A DNA stretch of 21,631 nucleotides from Nostoc sp. CHAB 5715 (GCF_020829685.1 NZ_JAIVFR010000007.1:1-21631); one strand, 5' to 3'. Numbered from the stretch's first letter, positions 1 through 7,382 are shown. The notes: generated by a model not told the origin, from the sequence alone. A program made the numbers and translations.

Positions 1-251
1 ATGGCGACTTTGTTTATTGGTCTAAACGCGAGAATGCTAACTACGATGGTATAACGGCACGACTTCTCAAGAAACAGAATCACAAATGTACAGACTGTAA
101 TCTATCGTTCATTTCAGGTGATATTGCGGAATTACACCACATTGACGGCAACCATGATAATTGGAAACCGTTAAATTTGGAAGTCCTGCACCGAGAATGT
201 CACCAACATCAGACCATTCATGGTCGGGTGAGAGTCCGAACAGCGGGATAG
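1..251 (+). CDS. ltrA: Group II intron-encoded reverse transcriptase/maturase, C-terminal HNH endonuclease domain (partial)
   Basis: The open frame enters from the left edge (codons in phase with base 3) and stops with TAG at 249-251, giving about 82 residues. It reads GDFVYWSKRE, then a Cys-x2-Cys pair (KCTDC), an HH-I-DGN-HDNW core and a later Cys-His (RECHQH). This is the zinc-bound HNH endonuclease domain found at the C-terminus of LtrA-type intron proteins. In the family this domain nicks the bottom target strand to prime reverse transcription of the intron. All expected HNH residues are present, so this domain looks functional; the reverse transcriptase and maturase domains are outside the window. 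It ends 26 bases before domain V, the usual arrangement for an ORF in domain IV. Confidence 0.92.
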   Translation, partial: GDFVYWSKRENANYDGITARLLKKQNHKCTDCNLSFISGDIAELHHIDGNHDNWKPLNLEVLHRECHQHQTIHGRVRVRTAG

Positions 252-277
252 ACCCGACTTATTAGGTGTCAGACTAG

Positions 278-353
278 GAGCCGGATGCAGTCAAAGCTGC
301 ACGTCCGCGTTCTGAAGGAGAGGTGTCTCCTGGTAACAGGAGCATCGACTCTA
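278..353 (+). ncRNA. Group II intron domains V and VI
   Basis: Positions 278-312 fold as domain V: GAGC at 278-281 pairs with GTTC at 309-312, CGGAT at 282-286 pairs with GTCCG at 303-307, a two-base bulge sits at 301-302, and GCAG/CTGC (287-290/297-300) close a six-base loop. The catalytic triad AGC is at 279-281. Domain V is normally 34 nt; this copy has 35 because of an extra C at 308, opposite the junction between the triad pair and the next pair. Domain VI follows at 318-353 (GAGAGGTG ... ATCGACTCTA), with a CTCCTG/CAGGAG hairpin and an A in the ATCGAC stretch as candidate branch point. Pairings are seen directly; functional consequences are inferred. Confidence 0.82.
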
Positions 354-396
354 ATTAAAAGAGAGGTGCGGAGCATAATAGCTCCCATCGACTCTA
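318..396 (+). repeat. Tandem pair of domain VI-like hairpins
   Basis: Two 36-nt units lie 43 bases apart, at 318-353 and 361-396. Each begins GAGAGGTG and ends ATCGACTCTA. Between these shared ends the hairpin stems differ: CTCCTG/CAGGAG in the first, GGAGC/GCTCC in the second. The second unit is therefore not a simple recent copy: the ends are conserved and the stem sequences have diverged while pairing is kept. It may be an extension downstream of the normal domain VI, or the domain VI of an outer intron into which another intron inserted. Confidence 0.75.
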
Positions 397-397
397 C

Positions 398-589
398 CAA
401 TTATATTTCAAACACCGCTATCAGGGCTTTAATTATCCCATCGGCAGTTTAACTGAGTACTATAAGTTTAATACTCAGGATGTGAAAATCGTGCTGTGCG
501 ACCTGCAACAAATGCAACCTAAAATACTATCTCAAGATGAAATAGGTATTCTTGAGGAGAATACTAGCTTGATTCAAGTTGCTGTGTAA
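398..589 (+). CDS. 3' exon of the intron-interrupted gene (unrecognised, partial)
   Basis: After the intron an open frame runs to TAA at 587-589, without a start codon of its own near the junction. It reads QLYFKHRYQGFNYPIGS, continues through a segment with DVKIVLCDLQQMQP, and ends in SLIQVAV. About 63 residues are visible. I do not recognise the family. The sequence has normal amino-acid composition, no transmembrane segment and no obvious catalytic motif. It is called a 3' exon because it is open, starts at the predicted intron end and has no initiation signal there. The 5' exon lies before the window. It could equally be a non-coding flank that happens to be open. Confidence 0.5.
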   Translation, partial: QLYFKHRYQGFNYPIGSLTEYYKFNTQDVKIVLCDLQQMQPKILSQDEIGILEENTSLIQVAV

Positions 590-651
590 CGTTTATATCA
601 CATCAGTGCAAGATACTTACTGCCTAGTAAGCCAAAATACCTTTTGTATTG

Positions 652-999
652 CTATCCCTCTAAATACTCTGCCACTGCTGCCAAATCTTCCATTGCCCGA
701 TTCAGGCGATTTAGCATAGTTTCGGCTACTTCTGGTTGAGCGCTGATGGTTTCTAGTTTTTCCCGAATATGACGGTCTAGGGCTTCTATCCACAATGACA
801 ATTGTGTGTGGTTAACTGCTGTGAGTAGTCCCATATTTCTCAACACAGCTAAATGAAACCCAAGTTGGTTTTGTCCACCATAGCCCAGGTATCCGTCCCA
901 GAGTTCCAACTTTTCTGGAGTAAATTCTTCATACTGCTCAAATGTAATTCCTGCTCTTTCTAGTTCGGGTTGTGGCAGTGGAGGTTGAGAGTTAGTCAT
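652..999 (-). CDS. Conserved hypothetical protein, 115 aa
   Basis: A small soluble protein with a proline-rich start, then a segment typical of cyanobacterial hypotheticals (FTPEKLELWDGYLGYGGQN), then LGFHLAVLRNMGLLTAVNHT and a helical C-terminus (LNRLNRAMEDLAAVAEYLEG). There is no signal peptide or membrane helix. The 'EEFTPEKLELWDG' stretch loosely resembles the N-terminal strand region of Uma2/DUF820 proteins, but the catalytic residues of that nuclease-like fold are not visible, so no function is assigned. ATG at 999 is the only reasonable start; upstream there is no strong Shine-Dalgarno sequence. It is monocistronic, between the intron's 3' exon and an HNH fragment. Confidence 0.65.
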   Translation of the reverse strand: MTNSQPPLPQPELERAGITFEQYEEFTPEKLELWDGYLGYGGQNQLGFHLAVLRNMGLLTAVNHTQLSLWIEALDRHIREKLETISAQPEVAETMLNRLNRAMEDLAAVAEYLEG

Positions 1000-1131
1000 A
1001 GTAATGTTTGCAATAACTGATATCCCCCTTACTTACTACTTTAAATTCACGAGTGCATCTATATTAGGGTACAAGTCGTGCGATGGCATATCCGCCGAGA
1101 GCAACGCGCTTACTCCATCCCACCTTATTTT

Positions 1132-1407
1132 TTAGCGATGGACTGATACCCGCTTACCTGGGTCTTGCTTTCTTACCCAAACCAAAAATTTCTGCATTTG
1201 CGGTTCATTTTTGAGCTTGTCTAAAGTGTTGAGTTGAAGGGACAGCAGCTTATTATCGAATAAAGCATGAATCTGTCGATGGCAGGCAGAACAAATATTT
1301 GCTGTTGGGCCTGGGTCCTGTTTTTTGCGTTTGGTATTTTGTCTGTCCAGACGGATGAGCGAAGAAAAAAAGCGATCGCCTACCTGTTCAGTATTGCTGT
1401 TATCTCT
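1132..1407 (-). pseudogene. C-terminal fragment of an HNH-endonuclease-like protein
   Basis: On the minus strand a frame is open from 1407 to TAA at 1132-1134. Its readable part contains KRKKQDPGPTANICSACHRQ, then IHALFDNKLLSLQLNTL and MQKFLVWVRKQDPGKR. This matches the second half of small cyanobacterial HNH proteins, in which a Cys-x2-Cys-His pair follows an upstream CxxC...HH motif. Here the upstream zinc/HH half is missing: the residues before RQNTKRKK do not resemble it, and a TAG precedes 1407. The fragment stops just short of the IS630 left end at 1416, so the missing half was probably lost in the rearrangement that joined this DNA to the rep gene. Family assignment is from remembered similarity. 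Confidence 0.6.
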
Positions 1408-1415
1408 CTATCGGC

Positions 1416-2591
1416 TAAGTAAGTCGGCGGGAAAATTTATAAGTATGTAACAAAAACTTAACCAGAGCGGTTAGAGTTAAATTTAATACGTTGTGTCCTA
1501 TAATTTCCTCTTTCTCCTCTAGCTTGAACACCATCAATTACTGCGTAAGCAAGAGCCAACTCATCATCAAACATTCGTCCTGCTAGTTCATCCTTTTTGA
1601 GGTGTTGCCACTCCAATTCAATTGGGTTCATTTCGGAACAATATTTGGGCAGAAAGAAGATGTATAAACCCATGTGTTCCCACTTTGACCACATCTGTTG
1701 GACTTCTTGGCATCGATGTATTGGGCCATTGTCTTGCACGATTACCCTTATACGTCCTAGTTCAGCGGCTTCACCGGCTTCTTGCTCCATCATCTGGATA
1801 TAAGACTTGCGATTAACCCCCCCAATCACCAAACCGTAAACAAAACTGATTAGAGGTTGAAAAAACCCAATAATGCTTAATCTTCGACCCCGACGCTTCG
1901 TCTGTTCTAAGCGTTTTTGCTCACCTCGTTGGTAATAGCTGTAACTTGGCTCACTCCATGCACAAAACCCTGATTCATCCAAATACTTGAGGTCTATTTC
2001 TCCGGTAGCAGCAAATAATTCCAACATATCTAAGTCTGCTTGCTTGTGATCCCGTACTACAGGGTCTTGTTTTCCTTTATGGCTCTTCCTGACTCGCTTC
2101 CAAATGACCCCCTTTTTTTAAGCACCCGCCTTAACCTGTCGGGACTTAATTTAATAGAGCGATCGCTTTCTAATTTTTGAGCTAATTGAACACTGTTGTA
2201 TGTACGTGGTTCTTTTTTGAGACATTCTTCCAGAAAAACTATGTCCTCTTCCTTATATTTCGATTTTCCCCCTCGACCTGACAACTCCCAAAGGCTCTCT
2301 AGACCAAGCTTTTGCCATTTATGTAAAACCTCTCTTACTGTTTGAGGAGTCCAATTAAAATGGGCAGCTATTTTTTCGACGTACCAGCCATGTGCATTTA
2401 GCCTAACGACCTCTGCTCGGTCTTTAACTTTCTGTGGTACATCCGCAGTTCTTAGGTTTAACAGGGTTTTTTCATGTTCACGAGTTAAGAATACCCTTAT
2501 ACGAGCACCCATATCTTACTTACCTCAATAGATACATTCTCCGTATTTATTTATCTTTACATAGTTTGGTTTTTCCACGCCGTTCTACTTA
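1416..2591 (-). mobile_element. IS630-family insertion sequence
   Basis: A 1.2-kb element encoding a two-frame IS630-type transposase on the minus strand. Imperfect inverted ends can be aligned: left 1416-1451 starts TAAGTAAGTCGGCGG and ends near TATGTAAC; right, read inward on the minus strand from 2591, starts TAAGTAGAACGGCGT and ends near TATGTAAAG. Both outer ends are TA, matching the TA target duplication of the Tc1/mariner-IS630 superfamily. The left flank is an HNH-protein fragment (minus strand) and the right flank is CyRepA1 coding sequence (plus strand), so the target may already have been a recombinant junction. The ends are inferred from pairing, not from an empty site. Confidence 0.8.
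1458..2512 (-). CDS. IS630-family transposase, two overlapping frames joined by a likely -1 frameshift
   Basis: Frame A (2512-2057) gives an N-terminal helix-turn-helix region: KVKDRAEVVRLNAHGW, a second HTH around TPQTVREVLHKWQKLGL, and a conserved GRGGKSKY. Frame B, annotated from ATG at 2027 to TGA-side end 1458, carries the DDE catalytic domain: LDESGF (first Asp), VIVQDNGPIH (second Asp) and EMNPIELEW (Glu). Frame B is open upstream of its ATG and the two frames join at A7G5 near 2110-2121 (minus strand reads CTTAAAAAAAGGGGG). A -1 slip gives LKKKGVIWKR, which continues the fold smoothly. Such A-run slippage is used by several IS families to make the full transposase, so the element may be active; simple decay by one-base change cannot be excluded. 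Confidence 0.85.
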
Positions 2592-4642
2592 TCTGTTCTC
2601 AAAAACCTCAAGCAACTGGTACAGAATGTTTTAGGCAGTAGTCAAGGAAAGATTTATCTATCAAGCGCTGATGTGACAGATACTGATGTGAAGTATGTTT
2701 TATCACTCGCTGGAGAATATCGGGTTAACCCGTTCGTCATCGTCAACAACTATCGCCACGTAGCTGGCAACTGTTACAACTATTCTGGCAACAACCCGAA
2801 GAATTTGATTGCTGCACTCGACAAAGCGATTTCTAAAGGTGGGCATCATTTACTATGCTGCTCTGCTCAGAAAGCAAAGTCCAAATGGGGAACCCAGGCA
2901 CTTGAGGAACGGTTTCGTCGCAAATTCCCACACCTGCGGATTCTGCGAATTGACAGCGAATCTGTTGCTGATCCATCTCATGCAGCTTTCGGTTGTATCG
3001 CTCACTTGAACGAAATTCTTACCCAGTATGATTTAGTTATTGCATCTTCAAGTTTAGAAACTGGGGTCAGCATCGACATTCGAGGACATTTTGATTGTGT
3101 TTGGGGGATTTTTCAGGGAGTGCAACCGATTAACTCTGTGCGGCAGATGCTGGCGAGATTACGGGAGACTGTTGACCGTCACATTTGGGTGAGAGAGTGG
3201 GGGATGTCGGTTGTAGGGAATGGCTCCACATCCATCGGAGGATTGTTGAGAAGCCAACACGTTGCCACACAAGCGAACATTGCGCTGTTGTCGGCGGCGG
3301 ATAATGACGATTACAGCTTTGTTGACCAGAACTTCCAGCCAGAGTCATTGCAGACTTGGGGCAAGCGTGGTTCTGTGATTAACGTAGAGATGCGGCGCTA
3401 TAGAGAATCTGTGCTTGCGGGTTTGGTCGAGGATGGGTACACCGTTATCGATGCCGACGATGCTGATGATGAAAGCGGGGCTGTTATCGAGTCGGTTAAA
3501 GCGGCAAGTGAGCAATTGTATACTGCTGAGTGTGAAGCGATCGCAACGGCTCTTGAACTTTCTCAAACTGAACTGAAGAAACTGCAAGACAAACGTGCCA
3601 AAACGAAAACCGAACGCCATCAGCAGCGCAAGGCCGAATTGTCTCGTCGCTACGAAATTGACGTAACCCCTGAGTTGGTCGAGAAAGATGACGACGGCTG
3701 GTATCCTCAACTGCGGATGCACTACTATTTGACGCTGGGGCGGGAGTTTTTGACAAACCGTGATGCGAAACGGGCAGCAGCGCAATTAGAAGCTGGGGAA
3801 AATTCGATTTGGAAACCAGATTTTAACAAGGGGCAGTTATTACCTGCTGTGTTGTTACAAAGAAAGGCAGAGGGCAGAGGGCAGAGGGCAGAAGTAAAGA
3901 AGTATTAATAAAAACTTTAGTTCTGGGTATAAAGCCCAGTTTAAAAGAAGAATTGTATCAAGACGCGTAGCGCAAGATACAAAGCGTCCTTGCTTCAATC
4001 CCACGTTTTTAAACGTGGGTTCCTTCTGCCTTCTGCCTCCTGCCTTCTGCCTTCTGAATCGAAAACCTGAATCTATTGCAGTTTCTTACACCAGACGTTC
4101 AGTTACGTGGAAGTGATGAGAAGATGCAGGAATTTAAGACACTGGCTGTTGTGCATCGGCACGTTATCAAGAATTACCTGAATGTTAGTATCTCGGAAAA
4201 ACTGACTCCTGTGGCGATCGCTCAGAAATTACTTGCGAAGATTGATTTGAAACTCGATTATGTCGGTCGGTTGGGGTCGAGGGAAAACAGGGAGTGCGTT
4301 TATCGGTTTGTTTCACCCGATGATCAGCGTGATTTGATTTTTGAGCGGTGGTTAAATCGAGATGAATTATTTCAAAGTGAGTTGGTGTCAGTCAGGAATA
4401 ATATAGAGTTACAAACACAAGCTATTGACACGAAATCCTTTGACATTCCCCAAACATTTACCCAAGTGGAAGATCCTGAACTCCTTGGATGGGAGGGGTT
4501 ACGCCTGAAACTGCGGCAAGGACTGGACAGCGTTGGCAAGTTCTACCAACAGCTAGTCTCCCAAGTTGGCGAGGCTGTTGGGATTGCTGACAGTGAGCCT
4601 TACACAGAACGCATATTTGAACCAGTGGCAGGTTTGGGTTAA
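2592..4642 (+). pseudogene. CyRepA1-type plasmid replication protein, 5'-truncated and interrupted
   Basis: The frame is open from the IS630 right end (2592) through GTG 2673 to a premature TAA at 3908, and resumes in frame at 4058, ending with TAA 4640-4642. Visible motifs are typical of the helicase half of CyRepA1 proteins of cyanobacterial plasmids: GKIYLSSADVTD, SAQKAKSKWGTQ, FPHLRILRIDSESVADPSHA, YDLVIASSSLETGVSIDIRG and SVRQMLARLRE. The last two correspond to late helicase motifs with an arginine-rich end. A charged, coiled-coil-like region (about residues 275-330 from 2673) follows. The N-terminal half (primase-like DUF3854 and Walker A) is missing. A 191-bp repeat element separates LLPAVLLQ from ENLNLLQFLTPDVQ. 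The gene cannot make a full initiator. Confidence 0.85.
3866..4056. repeat. Heptamer-bounded palindromic element (MITE-like) inside the rep gene
   Basis: The left end is three GGCAGAG units plus GGCAGAA (3866-3893). The right end is five units of CCTTCTG, one with a C change (4022-4056), so the ends are inverted relative to each other. Between them are three nested stems: CTGGG/CCCAG (3923-3927/3935-3939), TTGTATC/GATACAA (3953-3959/3976-3982) and a 9-bp perfect stem CCCACGTTT/AAACGTGGG with a two-base loop (4000-4008/4011-4019). No protein is encoded. It breaks the rep reading frame, and removing it rejoins homologous protein on both sides. No clear target duplication is visible. Heptamer repeats of this type are dispersed in Nostoc-group genomes; insertion as a folded unit is inferred. 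Confidence 0.8.
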
Positions 4643-4674
4643 CAATGAATAGCGGGTGTAGGTCTGTGGTATGC
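4640..4674. repeat. Rep-gene 3' flank repeat, copy 1 (copy 2 at 14101-14135)
   Basis: Starting at the rep stop codon, 35 bases (TAACAATGAATAGCGGGTGT, then AGGTCTGTGGTATGC) recur at 14101-14135 with three substitutions. Both copies follow homologous rep 3' ends, so similarity runs through the stop codon into non-coding DNA and then ends abruptly. This shows duplication of a rep end with its downstream flank, not only protein-level homology. It could contain part of a replication control or origin region, which is a guess from position. The rest of the gap to 4839 shows nothing else I can name. Confidence 0.7.
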
Positions 4675-4839
4675 GATTGGCTGGTCAGTGTTTAGCACTA
4701 AGCAATTAGTGGGGTATTCCAACTATTCAAAACAGCAGAATTCACTGTTAGAATACGGCCAGTCCGCTCACTTAAACAGGACACACGGCTTATAATTACT
4801 CAAATTTAAGTATTTAACTATATTGAAAAAGGATGCTTT

Positions 4840-5688
4840 ATGAGCCTAGACAGTAGTTTTTTACTTGACCTGCCGCACGTTGAGGCATTCCTTACTTACT
4901 TTACGCCAATGGCAGAAAAACCTGTTATCTATGCCTATGAACGGCCACCAGGGATTCCACCATCCAACCGGAAGTTCGAGACACACTTGATGCCAGTCCA
5001 TAACATACGGGCCGTTTCACAAGACATATCTTTAGATCGAGAAGGCTTTAGACAAGTTGTACAACATAGTAATGTCCGCAATTTCTATGACGAAGATGAG
5101 ATTCTTCGTGTCTATTATCCTGAAGCCGAGCAACTCTTGAAAGAGGTAACAGGTGCCCAAAAGGTGGTAATATTCGATCACACTATCCGTAACGCTCAAC
5201 GCTCTTCATCCGGTGAAATCGGGATCAGTGAGCCGATCAAGCGTGTACATAACGACTTTACAGCCAAATCTGGCTATACTCGCGCACGCAAAGAGTTGAC
5301 AGCACGGGGGGTAGATAACATTGATCAATTGCTACAGCAAAGGTTTGCTTTGATTAACTTTTGGCGAGCGATCGCCCCAGTTTATGAGTCACCATTAGCA
5401 GTGTGCGACGCTCAAAGTATCGCACCAACAGACCTAGTAGCTAGTGACCTCGTGTACCGCGATTATGTTGGTGAAAGCTACTTAATAACCTATAACCCAA
5501 CACATCAATGGTTCTACTTCCCCCAAATGCAACCCTGGGAGGCACTATTGTTTAAGTGCTTTGACTCAGCCATTGACGGACGGGCGAGGTTTCCTGCTCA
5601 TACTGGGTTTGATGACCCAACAAGCCCATTAGATGCCCCAGCTAGAGAAAGTATTGAATTGCGGACGCTGGTTTTCTATCCTACATAA
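4840..5688 (+). CDS. CmcJ/NvfI-family non-heme iron oxygenase
   Basis: A complete 282-residue protein of the family that includes CmcJ of cephamycin biosynthesis and the fungal endoperoxide synthase NvfI. These are often 2-oxoglutarate/Fe(II)-type enzymes or their partners. Visible signatures are KVVIFDHTIRNAQ, the RVHNDFT segment with an HxD iron-binding pair (His137, Asp139), INFWRAI, the conserved YFPQMQPWEALLFKCFDS block, a candidate distal histidine in RFPAHTGFDDP (His254) and Arg275 in the C-terminal ELRTLVFYP strand, which in the family could hold the co-substrate. The start ATG at 4840 is preceded by AAAGGA at a good distance. The stop overlaps a rep-gene scrap. The substrate is unknown. 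The GMC oxidoreductase 200 bases downstream, same strand, is a possible partner. Confidence 0.85.
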   Translation: MSLDSSFLLDLPHVEAFLTYFTPMAEKPVIYAYERPPGIPPSNRKFETHLMPVHNIRAVSQDISLDREGFRQVVQHSNVRNFYDEDEILRVYYPEAEQLLKEVTGAQKVVIFDHTIRNAQRSSSGEIGISEPIKRVHNDFTAKSGYTRARKELTARGVDNIDQLLQQRFALINFWRAIAPVYESPLAVCDAQSIAPTDLVASDLVYRDYVGESYLITYNPTHQWFYFPQMQPWEALLFKCFDSAIDGRARFPAHTGFDDPTSPLDAPARESIELRTLVFYPT

Positions 5689-5821
5689 GAATGATGACAG
5701 CTGGTATCCCAAACGGAGGATGCATTATTATCTGACGCTGAGGCGAACGTATTTTGCTAATCATGACGTTAAACGAGCTCTCGTCTGTCAGGCTGCAACA
5801 TTTAATGTGCAATTATCTTAA
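5684..5821 (+). pseudogene. CyRepA1 replication-protein fragment (second remnant)
   Basis: The frame HKNDDSWYPKRRMHYYLTLR, followed by RTYFANHDVKRA, aligns without gaps to EKDDDGWYPQLRMHYYLTLG and REFLTNRDAKRA of the large rep remnant (about 3682-3780). DNA is also similar but clearly diverged, so this is an independent lineage of the same gene and not a recent copy. Only about 35 residues of homology remain before unrelated sequence ends at TAA 5819-5821. It overlaps the last codons of the CmcJ-like gene, placing a rep junction directly at the border of the oxygenase gene. The scrap has no start signal and cannot be functional. Confidence 0.75.
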
Positions 5822-5894
5822 CCTCTCACGGATAGGCTATTTTCCATAAGTGGGGTAGCATTGCTTGAAACTTTAAGTCAAAAGTGGGAGCAAA

Positions 5895-7382
5895 ATGACA
5901 AAAATCGCTCATTATGACTACATTGTTATTGGTGCGGGTTCTGCTGGGAGCATAGTGGCCTCAAAACTCGCTGCAAGTGACGAGAGTGTAAGTATTCTCC
6001 TACTCGAAGCTGGAGGAACTCCAGATAATGAAAAGATGTGGACACCAAGCAACTGGTTTGAGGTTTTGCAGAAATGTCCAGAAATTGAGTGGGGTTATCA
6101 GTCAGTACCACAACCAAATTTAAACAATCGCGTCATTAAGCTAGCGCAAGCAAAAGTTTTAGGTGGGTGTGCGCTGCATAATGCTATGGTCTACGTGCGG
6201 GGTAGCCGCTCTGACTTTGATGCGTGGGGCAAGGTAGCACCTGGTTGGTCATGGAATGATGTTTTGCCACACTTTCAGAACGTAGAGCAGATCATGAAAG
6301 TCTTGACCGGGGAAGCTTCAGAGTTCATCAACGATTTGTTTACTGCTGCTGCACAATACGGCTTGCCTCATAATCCCAACTACAATACCAGCGAAAGTCA
6401 ATATGGATACGCTCTGTTTCAATTTAACGTAACGGGAGTATTCAATCTGATTCGAGAAACTACATACAGCACTTTCCAGCCAGAACAATATCACAATGTA
6501 ACCGTACACCCAATGGCTTTTGTAACCCGAATCTTATTCGAGGATACCAGAGCGATTGGTGTTGAATATGTCAAAGAGCGTCAACAACACCTTGCTTATA
6601 TACACAATGAAATTATTCTGAGTGCAGGTGCGATTGCAAGTCCAAAAATCTTGATGCTCTCAGGTATCGGTGACGAAAACGAATTAGCAAAATTTGATAT
6701 TTCTGTAGTTGCAAATGTTCCAGAAGTCGGTCAAAATTTATATGACGATCTTTTTGTTAGTGTCGGATTTTCTATTCCCCAAAATAAAGATGTGCCATTC
6801 TATGACTATGGTTTAGCCCCAGCTGTCATCTTTGCTTCTACAGAAAATAGTAGTTCAGTTATTGATATAGAATCCTCAGTAGGCGTTGGAACACTCAAAG
6901 GTTTCCCTGGCCCAGAACGTTCTTTTTGGTTGTGGCCAAACATTATGCACCTGAAGAGTAGAGGAACTGTTACCCTGCGCTCAAGCAATCCTAATGATAC
7001 TCCTATGATTGATCCAGGTTATCTGACGGCACTTGGAGATATCCAGATGTGTAAAACGGCACTTCAGTTAGGCATCGACATTGGCAATCAACTCGGCTTG
7101 AGCCAATGGCGGTTAAAACAAATTGCTCCAGAAACCGGTGCAGATTTGGAGACTTACATCAGAGAAACAGCCGATACAACACACCACTATTGCCGGACTT
7201 GCAGGATGGGGACTGATCGAGATTCCGTAGTGGACACAGAACTTAGGGTGCGCGGTATATCAGGACTCCGTGTCATTGATTCTTCCGTGTTTCCTCTGTC
7301 AATCACCGCCAATACCGCAGCTGCAACCATGATGATTGCTGATAAAGGAGTTGACATTATCATTCGCTCGTTACAATGTTGA
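5895..7382 (+). CDS. GMC family flavin-dependent oxidoreductase (choline dehydrogenase-like)
   Basis: A complete 495-residue GMC flavoprotein. The N-terminal Rossmann motif reads YIVIGAGSAGSIVASKL (residues 9-25) with LLLEAGG ending the second strand. The family signature around ALHNAMVYVRGSRSDFDAWG follows, then IILSAGAIASPKILMLSGIG. The C-terminal catalytic block is HHYCRTCRMG (His431 in the usual HPxGTCRMG position) and ITANTAAATMMIADKGVDII (Asn473), giving the His/Asn pair used to oxidise alcohols to aldehydes or acids. HYCRT in place of HPVGT is unusual but keeps the His. ATG at 5895 follows GGGAG. It shares a strand with the CmcJ-like gene; substrate unknown. No signal peptide, so cytoplasmic. 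Confidence 0.9.
   Translation: MTKIAHYDYIVIGAGSAGSIVASKLAASDESVSILLLEAGGTPDNEKMWTPSNWFEVLQKCPEIEWGYQSVPQPNLNNRVIKLAQAKVLGGCALHNAMVYVRGSRSDFDAWGKVAPGWSWNDVLPHFQNVEQIMKVLTGEASEFINDLFTAAAQYGLPHNPNYNTSESQYGYALFQFNVTGVFNLIRETTYSTFQPEQYHNVTVHPMAFVTRILFEDTRAIGVEYVKERQQHLAYIHNEIILSAGAIASPKILMLSGIGDENELAKFDISVVANVPEVGQNLYDDLFVSVGFSIPQNKDVPFYDYGLAPAVIFASTENSSSVIDIESSVGVGTLKGFPGPERSFWLWPNIMHLKSRGTVTLRSSNPNDTPMIDPGYLTALGDIQMCKTALQLGIDIGNQLGLSQWRLKQIAPETGADLETYIRETADTTHHYCRTCRMGTDRDSVVDTELRVRGISGLRVIDSSVFPLSITANTAAATMMIADKGVDIIIRSLQC

Larger units (their letters stand above)
1..397 (+). mobile_element. 3' end of a group II intron (5' part outside the window)
   Basis: The segment holds, in the right order, the C-terminal HNH part of an intron-encoded maturase, a domain V hairpin (278-312) and domain VI-like hairpins, followed by a different open frame that looks like the 3' exon. 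This order is diagnostic of a group II intron retroelement. The intron end is placed near 397 because the second domain VI-like hairpin ends in ACTCTAC at 391-397; ending after the first hairpin (about 353-357) is the alternative. The 5' half, with the reverse transcriptase and domains I-III, lies before the window. The presence is clear; the exact 3' boundary is inferred. Confidence 0.88.

Noticed and set aside
361..396. The second intron hairpin as a transcription terminator.
   Set aside because: No T-run follows, and its shared ends with the first hairpin are specific to domain VI.
3345..3785. A 146-codon minus-strand frame inside the rep gene.
   Set aside because: It is antisense to strongly recognisable CyRepA1 sequence, whose codon pattern explains it.
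3866..4056. Heptamer arrays as a possible CRISPR array.
   Set aside because: Units are 7 bp without spacers, and the two arrays are inverted relative to each other.
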